From: Serinus canaria
Lineage: Eukaryota > Chordata > Aves > Passeriformes > Fringillidae
NCBI RefSeq assembly: GCF_022539315.1
Contig: NC_066327.1
Coordinates: forward strand, 16,640,834 to 16,704,833
Direction: 5' to 3'
Length of the DNA: 64,000 nucleotides
In this document: piece by piece, positions 55,780 to 64,000 of the stretch
Layout of the letters: every line of letters starts with the position of its first letter
Numbering within the stretch: the first letter of the stretch is position 1
Position numbers and translations under genes: made by a program
Notes under the pieces: model-generated
Seen by the model: the letters and a program-made list of their open reading frames with translations, nothing else
Databases searched by the model: none
Told to the model about the DNA's origin: nothing

Positions 55780-57089
55780 CTTCTGCGCCTCAAAATGTGT
55801 CATTTCTGGGCCTGCTTAATCCATTTTGTGCAACTCTGCTGCTCAGAGGTATGAAGCTGGTTGTAGCTGGTTCATCTGCTGGCACCAGGCACTGGGAAGT
55901 GCCAGCCAGGCAGCTCTGCCGAGAGCACCACGGAGCAGCTCTCAGCATCCTTGTGAGAGGCTGGAGCACTGTGGCTCTAACGGCTTCAATTCGTTTAAAA
56001 ACCCCAAACAAAGTGCAGCAGGAGGGGGAAAAAATAATAATAAAAAAAACCTAGGCTGCTTCTCAGAGGGATGTTTAAAGATCACATGAACTGAAATACA
56101 ATATTCCCTCTTTAACTTCCCAGCCTCCTGCTAACAGCTTAATCCATCGATGAGCGCAGGAGGCACAGCGAGCCCGCGCTGGGTTGGCATTTCTAGTGCT
56201 GAAGTGGGGATGCATCTCTGATTTCTGATAGTCCTCTGAGCTGACCGATATCCTGCTTTTTCTGTGGCTTTTCTCTCGAAGATTTGGGGTGGATTTGGAC
56301 GATGGACAGCCCGAGGGCCTGTGCAAAATGCATCTTCAGCTGCATTGCTGCAGTGTGGGTCAAAGGGCTGCTGCAGTGGCAGGGCTGGAGGAGGCTGAAG
56401 TTTTCTGGGAAGCAGGGTGGCTGTGTCCTGGTGGCTGTCATGGTGCTGGAGCTGGGGGTGCTGGTAGCTGTCCCCACCACAGCAGAGTCTGAGCTGAGCG
56501 AGGAGAGAGAGAGCAGGGGGAGGGAGAGGAGGGCTGGGCTGGAACCTGCCCCTCAGAGCCTGCCCCCACACCTGCCTGCCTTCCCCCCAGGATTCTGACC
56601 CGTGTTCCCCACCCCAGTGATGCCCCATGCCGGGGGTTTACCCCACCTGCCTGCCTACACATCCCTTCCCCACTCTCATGCTGTAATGGAAAGGCACCTC
56701 TCCAACAGGTGAATAATTAAGGGCTCAACCAGGAGCAAAGAGAGCTTTGTGAGGGAGAGGGATCTCTCTCACATTAACCTTTCCAATGTCAAAAGCCTTT
56801 TTGTAGGGAGGAACTCCACTTACACAAGCTCTTTGGCACAGTTGGTTGTCTAATTAAAAATGCTCTGGGAATGCCCCTTCCAACCCCAAACTCCTGTTTT
56901 TGGGAATAGGTCCCATGTTTTTGGTGCGGGGCTGGGGACAGGGATGCCACAGGCTGGCTCCAGGCAGATGGTTTGTTTTGGTGCCAAGGGCAGGAGCCCA
57001 TCAGGCTCTGAGATCCCCTTTGCTGGGGCTGGGGGCTGTGGCAGGATGTGGGAGCTGCAGTGCCGTAGTGATGGGACAGGGAGAATGCA

Positions 57090-57310
57090 TTCAAACTGAC
57101 AGAGAGTAGGGTTACAGGAGACACTAGGAAAAAATTCTTCCCTGTGAAGGTGGGGAGGCCTTGGCACAGGTGCCCAGAGAAGCTGTGGCTGCCCCTGGAT
57201 CCCTGGAAGTGCCCAAGGCCAGGCTGGAAGGCGTCCCTGCCCATGGCAGGGGGTGGAATAGATGAGCTTTAAAGTCTCTTCCAACCCAAACAATTGTATG
57301 ATCCCATGAA
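57090..57310 (+). mobile_element. CR1 LINE 3' end, well preserved
   Basis: The blocks follow in order: 'ctgacagagagtaggg', 'aaaaaattcttccctgtgaa', 'ggccttggcacaggtgccca', 'gagaagctgtggctgcccct', 'tccctgcccatggcaggggg' and 'ttccaacccaaacaattgta' with 'tgatccc'. This is the standard avian CR1 3' end including a worn terminal octamer repeat (canonically attctatg). It is a 5'-truncated insertion in sense orientation to PPARGC1B. Confidence 0.9.
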
Positions 57311-57410
57311 GGACACAATTCCCCCCGGCCAGCACGTGCCAGCACCATGGAGGCTTGGGGACATCCCCGGGCTGGGGCAGAGACATGCCATTGTGCAGGG
57401 CCAGTCTGTG

Positions 57411-57428
57411 CTGCTGCTGCTGCTGCTG
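57411..57428. repeat. (CTG)6 microsatellite
   Basis: Six CTG units within PPARGC1B intron 1, just downstream of the CR1 insertion. Read on the minus strand it encodes a Gln run that contributes to a spurious long ORF. Confidence 0.8.
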
Positions 57429-57830
57429 CCAAATGCCACCACCGAAGCCACCACATCTGCATGCCCATGGCCCTGGGGAGATGCTGTCACCGGGGCAAGG
57501 GGCACCATCCCTGTGGGGCTCTGCAGCACTGGCTCTGTCGGGGAAGGGAAGTGCTGTCCCCAGAGACGTGGCTCCACCGGGACCACGCGTGTGGCACCGC
57601 TTGGCCGCCAGCGCGGAGCCGGGGACGCGAGGTGCTGGCAGGGCCTCGGCTGCAGACACGTTTGCCGGAGGAATCGGCTTCGGGCTCCCGCAGCTGAGCC
57701 CTGCTCCATGGCAACCCGGCGCGGGCTTATATTTCTCGTGACTGCTTGGCAGCCTGGAGTGATTTAGCAGGGGGGAACTCGGTGCGCGCCGGAGCCGCCG
57801 CCAGCGCGGCCGTGCCGCGGTGACCGCCAC

Positions 57831-57898
57831 GCTCCCGGCCGTGTGGGGCTCCCGGCCGTGTGGGGCTCCCGGCCGTGTGGGGCTCCCGGCCGTGTGGG
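57831..57898. repeat. 17-bp tandem repeat, four copies
   Basis: 'gctcccggccgtgtggg' is repeated at 57831, 57848, 57865 and 57882 with almost no change, so it arose recently. It is CpG-rich and lies in PPARGC1B intron 1. Confidence 0.95.
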
Positions 57899-60800
57899 CC
57901 TCCAGAGCCCTGCCCTCAGCCCGGGAGTAGGCAGGATCCCGCCTCCTGCTGCTTGCAGAGCCACCTTCTCGCCTGGACAAGGGTGTTTTAAAGTGTCTGT
58001 GCTGGTAGTGAGGAGCCAGGGACTAAAGGTTGAAGTTAATGGGGCGGGTGGTCAGGTGAGGTAGTGACCTACTTCCAGGGGCACGGGCACCGGAGGCACT
58101 GGGTGATGGTCCAGCCAATGTGTTTCCCTTCCCTTATCGTTCGCCCAATCTGCTTTTCAGCACTTTTCCTGAACTCTGGCTTACAAATTATTATTTATTT
58201 ATTTATGGCGGTTGGGTTTTTTTTTTTTTCCCTTTTTCTTTCAATAACGGGAGCTTCCAAGAAACGCCAAAGGACTTTGCACAGATCTGGCTGCGCTCAG
58301 GACCTTGTCAGCCCTGTCCTCATCCAGCCCCGTCTCACTGCACTTCCCCACGTGGAGGCAACAGCCAAGGCCGAGCTGCTGCATTAAACCAGTTCACTTC
58401 TGAATTAACACAGGGAAAAGTAAAAGCTGGAAATCTCCTTTTGGCCCTGGGAGATCTGGAAACCCGCCGGGGGAGGAGTTCTTCTTGTGGCAATCATGGT
58501 ATCTGCTGGTGGGGGATGTGGAGGGGCTGTGGCAGCCCTGGGGACACGGCCCCATGCAGTAGCCAGTGTCACCTTTGATCTCTGGGGCTCTGGGCAGCAA
58601 TGTGGGGCTTAGAGAAAATACTTCCCTTATCTCACATCCCAGTGTCCCGAGGCAAAGCCTGCAGGCTCTGTGAGCTGGGTGGGCACCCCAGCACCAGGAG
58701 CTTCCCTGGAGGGAGCATGATGATGCTGAAGGGTGCCAGGAGCTTTTTACATCTGTGTCCCCTCTGTCCCCATGGCCCCCTGCCCACCCAGATGGGAACA
58801 AAGGCTGGAGAGCCCATGGAGGGCTGATGTGACACTTCTCCCCTCCCCTGGGATGAGCAGTACATGCTTTATATGGATGTTTTTGTGCTGAGGTGGCGCC
58901 TCCAGCTCTTGCAGGGACTCCAGTTGCAGGGCAGCAGCATATCTTTACTGAGATGCATTTTCTGAATTCTTCCTGTACGCCCTGTGGCCGGGGCAGCACC
59001 GCAGCCCCTCTGCCGAGCCAGCCATGGCCGGGCTCCTCGGTTCCTGTTTCATTTTGCTGCCAGTTGGGCTCAGAGAGCAGCAGCTCAGCCCTGCTGTCAC
59101 TTCTGCTCCCCCCTTTGTCTGGGGAGGCTGCAGGACACGCTTTGTCCCCAGCATGTGGGGGGACGGTGTGGGAAGTGTCATCCTTTCGCCCCTGCTGCCA
59201 AAAGCTGCCTTCCCCACCTATTCCCCGAGGAACCCTCATTTCCTAATTTTCATGGACGTCAAGAGCAAGGAAATCCTGTGGCGAGGGCCGAGCGTCCTGG
59301 CCGGGGCTGCGGGCCTGAGCTGGGGCAGCCGGGGATGGAAGGAAGCCCAGCTGCCTCTCTTCATGTTTGTTCTCCTCCCTCCTGCGCCCTGCAAGGGGGG
59401 ATGTGGCTTTCACAAGTGACAGCTGGGGACCTGGCTGTCCTGCCACGAGGTGACCCATGGCTGGAGCAGCCCCAGCTGTCCCTGGGGGTGCAGCATTTTT
59501 GCTGAGAGTTTTTCTTGCATTTTTTTAGCCAAGTTCCTAGGTAGGAGGGAGTCATGTTATTATTTTTTCATGAAGAAAGTGCATCTATAGCTGCAGGGTG
59601 TTCAGGAGACTGCCATGACCCCTTGCATGCATGCAGGACTGGCACGCTGGGCTGCAGCCAGGCTGGCTTGGAGCTGAGACCAGCACTGGTCACCCCGAGG
59701 CCATGGCTGTGCACGTGCCAGGGTGGCAGCGAGGAGCTGGAGGTGACAAACATGGCACTCACAGCTCTCCGGGAAGGATGAAGCAGGGCAAGGCTCTGGC
59801 TCTCTTTCCCCTTCAGAGGCCAGTCCCTCTGCCAGCGTGGTGTGGTGACACCGGTGGGCACTGAGCTGGTGGCTGTGGTCCTTCGCTCCATGTGTGCTGC
59901 CCAGGCAGAGCCCACACTCCTGGGCTGGGAGCAGGGCCAGATCCCAGTGCCCGTGTGTGGCAGAGCTGGCCAGGGGCTCACCTTGGCTGGTGCCCGGTGA
60001 GCTGCCAGCACCTGCTCCTGCCACGCACAGGCTGCTCACCGGGCACCAGCACGGCAGGGCTGAACTTTGTCCAGCTTCAGTCCTGATTTCTTGGCACTTT
60101 CCCTGCCTCGCTGGAAATGTTTGCAACTTCCACAGCCCTTGGCTTCCAGCTAATTAAACTTTGCAGTCCTGCTGGCTCCCTGCAAACCCAGGCTGCTTCC
60201 CTTTGCCCCGGGCTGGGGGACCCGGGGCTCTGCCTGTGCCAGGTGTGTGTGGCTCAGGGCCACCTTCCTGCACCTTCATGGCAGGAGGATTTTCAAACCT
60301 CCCCTCCAACAGCATCAGCCCCAGAGCTCTGCACAGCTGGAGATTTAAACCACCAGCATCGTTTCTCCTTTTGAGCAGGCTTGCACACAGTCACGACCAA
60401 ACCGTGCTGATAATGAAAAGAAAAAAAAAAAGGCAATTTTTTTTCTTAAAAAGGAAGTTTCTGTTTCTGTGTGGGCCCCACAGGGAGGCTGGCGCATGCG
60501 GGTTTCCAGTGCTAGAACCCATTTCCCAGGTAACAGAACTCCAGCCTGTGAGAACTGTGGTTTTCTCAGGCTGAAAGGTTGGATGGTATTTGAGCTGCCT
60601 TTTTTTTTTTTTTCCCTTGTTGCTGTGTCCTTTTAAGAAGGAATAAGTATTTCTATTTATATGTATTTTGAAAATGAAAGCACGTGGCCTGTGTCCCCAG
60701 AAACCCTCACGGTACATGTTGCCACCCAGCTCTGGGGGGGACACTGCTTCGCTGGTGACCACCCCCAGCCCACCCCAGCAACAGAATTGGGGGGCAGCCC

Positions 60801-61254
60801 CTGGAGCTGGGGATGAGCGCTTTGGGATGTGGAAATGGATGCAGCAGGAAGGAAGTTGGTGGCTGAGAGGAGAGCGATGTCATGGGGGGAATGTTGGGAC
60901 AGCATGGATGGGAAGAGCTGGAGCTGCTCACTTCCTTTACTCCTGTTGACTCCTCCTGTCCATGCTTTGAGTGGTGCTGCCTGGCCTGCCCGCACTGCTG
61001 CCTTCTCCCTTCCTCTGCCAGGGCAACTGGGATGCAGAGTGGTTTCACTGGGGAGAATTGAGGGTCTGCTTGCCCTGGCTGCCTCCTCTCAGTGTCCACC
61101 TCAGTGTCCACCAGTGCCTGCTGCCCATCTGCCCAGAGGAGCTGCAAACCCAGGAGCTGGAAGCTGCACATCCAGCTGAGTCAAAAATACATGAAAGGCA
61201 GATTATCAGGGGGAGACTGTCCTCATCTCTGCCGCTCACTTAGGGCAGTGCAAG

Positions 61255-61400
61255 GACCTGGAAATACAGCTTTCAAGTTTCTCTCTGTATTTATGTAACC
61301 CAAACGAACTCTTTTTTGGAAAGAGCCACTCTGTCTCATTTAGATACCTAAATATAGCAGCCTCTCCGGAGGGAGGATTAGCCTGCGAGTGCCCTGGTGG
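61255..61400. promoter_or_regulatory. AT-rich island with MEF2-type site in PPARGC1B intron 1
   Basis: CTAAATATAG at 61348-61357 fits the MEF2 consensus (YTAWWWWTAR). It lies in an AT-rich block surrounded by GC-rich sequence. MEF2 is a known regulator of the paralogue PGC-1alpha in muscle; a role for this site in PPARGC1B is inference. Confidence 0.3.
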
Positions 61401-63284
61401 GTATGGGACCTTTGTGCACGGGTGTTAAGAGGAGTTTGAACCTCATTCAGTGGGACCCGGGGGGATTATTGCCCTCGCCATTATCAGGGTGGGCTTGCAG
61501 TGTTCTGGGTCAGCAGGGAGCTCACGGCAGTGACCAAGTTGGGAAGCACAAACCTGTGGAGATGTGGACTGCAGGGTTTTTTCTAAATGTCTCGATGCCT
61601 TTTGAGGCCAGGGCCCTTCTATGCCCAAACATGCTGTTTGTTATTGTGCCACCACCTCCCCTTGCAGGGAGGATCTGCCACCTCTCTTTGAAGGATCTCC
61701 AAAGCACTGAAGCAGAGCTGAGCTACAGGGTGAAACCTCCACATCCAGCCCTGCCAAAGGGCCCCGTGGGGCTGCAGCACCTCAGGGTGTTCAGTGAGGG
61801 CTGTTGGAGATGAATCACCCCCACAACGTGGCTGGGGAGAAAGGCAGGGAAGTGCAAGGGTCCTTCTGCCCATGGGTGCACCCCAGGTAAGGTGCACCTT
61901 TAGGGAAAGGTGTGGGACCAAGCTTTTGAAATGCCAAGTTGAGGGACACCCCACAGGTGCCATTTCCCTTTGCCAGGGGTGTTCATGGGCATTCAGGGAC
62001 ACCCACCCTCCTGGGCACCAGGGCCTGCACGCTTCTCTGAGATGCAGGTGTTGGCAGAATCTGGACACTGTGCACAAACCATGTGCACAAACCACTTCTG
62101 CTTCTTCACACACACCAGAGCTCTTTGCCTTTGGATGAGCACAAGAGATGGGTCTGACCACGTGGTGTGGGGGCACTCTCATGCACCCCCTGGCATCAGC
62201 CAGCCTTGCACCTTGCACCAAGCATTGATGGGAGCTGAGCTTCTCAGAGGTGCACAGGGTGATCTTTGCTTGCGTCTTGTAACATTTCCAACTGCCCTGC
62301 AAGTGAGGATGTCACTTCCAAGGAAGTGGGGAGTGGCTGTCTGTGTGCTGTGTGCTGATGTTCCAGGGACTTGGTGACACATGCTGCAGGAGTCTCTGCA
62401 GCTGACTCGTTTTAAGAGTGTGAAGAGGACACCCTGGTCTTTTCCTCTGCTCCTGCCTGCTTTGCAGTGCAGCTCCCTGGCCTGGGGCTGCTGCAGGGGC
62501 TCCTTGGGATTGGGAGACACACAGGAGCTGCTTTGTTTTCGGCAGAAAAGCAAGCAGAGGGTCCCTCAGCTGTTTGAGCACTGCCTCTGTGCTTTTGGTG
62601 TGCTTTTGGCTCTGCCTCCCTGCACACCTTGTCCCCCCGCTGCCCGTCCTTGCCCTTCCCTGTGCCCTGTGCCCAGCTCAGAGCTGTGCAGCCTGTGGTG
62701 TGCAGACACCTCTGCCATCCCCCTGGGGCAGGAGCCACCTGGCTAGACCGTGGGACCCCGGGGATGTGTCAGTGAACACCTGCACACTGGCTCCACACAG
62801 TGCCCTTGGACAACCTTGCGAGCCCTGGTGCTGTGTCCCCTCAGCTCCCAGTGCACCGCAGGCACCAGGCAGGTCCTGTTTGGGCACTGCCCTGCTCAGG
62901 TGTTGTTTGGCCCTAGCAGGGTGCAGGTGAAATGGACAAGGCAGAGGAAGCAGAAGGGGAGGAGGTGGCATGGTGGGCTCTGTGTGGAGGGCTCGCAGTG
63001 TCCCCAGGATCCCCGAGCTCCTGGCAGATGGCTGCAGCCCTCCCGCCCTGCTCCAAGGAATACAAATGTGCGGCAGATACGGTTACCCGGCCCGGCAGCG
63101 GTGTTGGCTTTCATCTGGATCGATATCCCCGCCGGCCTGCATCTGCGGGAGCGCTCAGCTGGCAGCACAGGCCTGCCCAGGAGCAGACACCCGTCCAGGC
63201 TCTGCTGCAGCCCCTGCCCGTCCGTGTGTCCGGCTGCCTCGGCGTGGAGGTAGCGCCGGTGCGGCCGCAGCCGCGCTGTCCGGC

Positions 63285-63435
63285 TCCGTCATGCGTAAAA
63301 TGTAATAAATAGGGCCATAAGCCTTTTACAAAGTCTATTTCCACTCTTGGATCCGGGATTTAATGCATGGCTGCTTAGAGAGGCTGAGGATTTCAGGGGT
63401 CAGCAAGGCTAATTGCACTGCTGGAATAAAAGGGT
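63285..63435. promoter_or_regulatory. AT-rich island, candidate enhancer in PPARGC1B intron 1
   Basis: 'aaaatgtaataaatagggcc' and 'ataagccttttacaaagtct' followed by a 'gggatttaatgcatggctgc' stretch are non-repetitive and AT-rich within GC-rich DNA. The block has the look of a conserved non-coding element. No transposon signature or open frame explains it. Confidence 0.25.
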
Positions 63436-64000
63436 GCGTGGTGAGGATCCTGCCCGCGGGCGGGAGCGGGTGCTGGGGGTCCCAGCCCCCCGCCCGCTGC
63501 CCCGGCCCTCTGCTCTCTGCCAGCAGTCTGGGAATGCCACAGCCAGGTGTGGCAGCTTGCCGAGGGCTGGGATCCCCAGGAAGGTCTCTTTTGGGGCCCA
63601 GGAGGCCGAGCCAGCTGGGGAGTCACATGCTGCAGGTGTTCGGTTCCCCGTTGCTCCATGGTGTCCGTGTGTGTCTGCCCAGGCATGGCTGGCTGGAGCG
63701 CTTGATCTTAGATTACCTGTAAGCCAGGGAAAGCCTCTGCGGGGCCAAGGGCCAGTGAGGATCAGGGCTGTCCCGGTGCCAGCTCAGCCCCAGCCTGCAG
63801 CATCTCCTTCAGCTGCAGAGAGGAGCTGGGTACCATCCTGCCAGGCTGTGCCAGCGGGCCCTGATGCCACAAACTGGGATATGAAGGGATGTGTGTCCCA
63901 TGCTGGGGAGACAGCACCACTGGGAATGGAGATGCACTGCTGAGGGAGAGACCTGAATGGGGGGGGTGCTCCAGTGCCGGGTGTGCTGGGTGGCCAGCGC

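Larger units (their letters stand above)
52948..64000 (+). other. PPARGC1B: PPARGC1B intron 1 (partial)
   Basis: The exon 1 donor opens an intron that continues past 64 kb; no second exon (expected to encode an acidic GEEQLYADFPELDLSQ-like segment) was seen. It holds a CR1 insertion, a 17-bp tandem repeat, pyrimidine and CTG tracts, and AT-rich islands at 61.25-61.40 and 63.29-63.43 kb. The first intron is very long in mammals too. A plus-strand match to miR-378a was sought by eye and not found. Confidence 0.8.

Noticed and set aside
56850..57980. 376-codon minus-strand ORF, the longest in the window
   Set aside because: It runs antisense through a CR1 insertion (57090-57310), a CTG tract and a 17-bp tandem repeat. 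The translation is low in complexity and no splice or domain evidence supports a gene.

Overview
The window is vertebrate nuclear DNA, almost certainly from a bird. It holds three spliced genes in the order CSNK1A1 (minus strand), ARHGEF37 (plus) and PPARGC1B (plus). This is the conserved order around human 5q32, but more tightly packed than in mammals. CR1 LINE 3' ends typical of avian genomes (near 13.3-13.6, 40.3 and 57.1-57.3 kb), short introns in ARHGEF37 and several GC-rich minisatellites support a bird. No rRNA, tRNA, CRISPR, plasmid or phage features were seen.

Layout. 1-12.5 kb is the 5' part of CSNK1A1 (casein kinase I alpha): coding exons 1-3 (12375-12497, 11469-11575, 897-1023), two introns, and the start of intron 3; exon 4 onward lies beyond position 1. 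Its CpG-island promoter covers about 12.5-13.2 kb. 13.2-25.9 kb is intergenic, with two CR1 remnants, a 12-copy 40/41-bp minisatellite and an older LINE-like remnant. A CpG island at 26.0-26.7 kb is the probable ARHGEF37 promoter and non-coding exon 1. ARHGEF37 coding exons run from 28554 to 35870. I reconstructed 12 coding exons with consistent phases and consensus splice sites, giving 709 codons before the stop (DH-BAR-SH3-SH3). A poly(A) signal at 39174 suggests a 3.3-kb 3' UTR. 39.2-52.5 kb is intergenic with short tandem repeats, one antisense CR1 and several AT-rich islands that may be regulatory. At 52.6-53.3 kb a CpG island carries PPARGC1B exon 1 (52864-52947, first 28 codons); the rest to 64 kb is its first intron.

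Function. CSNK1A1 is a Wnt/beta-catenin and circadian kinase. ARHGEF37 is a Rho-GEF-like membrane-shaping scaffold. PPARGC1B is the PGC-1beta coactivator of mitochondrial metabolism. They are neighbours by synteny and are not known to form a pathway.

I did not find an undescribed biological system. The best leads are regulatory: an upstream ORF that overlaps the PPARGC1B start, a paired CRE-like site upstream of PPARGC1B, an inverted CCAAT pair at CSNK1A1, a possible frame-breaking exon in ARHGEF37, and MEF2-like sites in AT-rich islands. miR-378a, which mammals carry in PPARGC1B intron 1, was not seen in the 11 kb of intron visible here.
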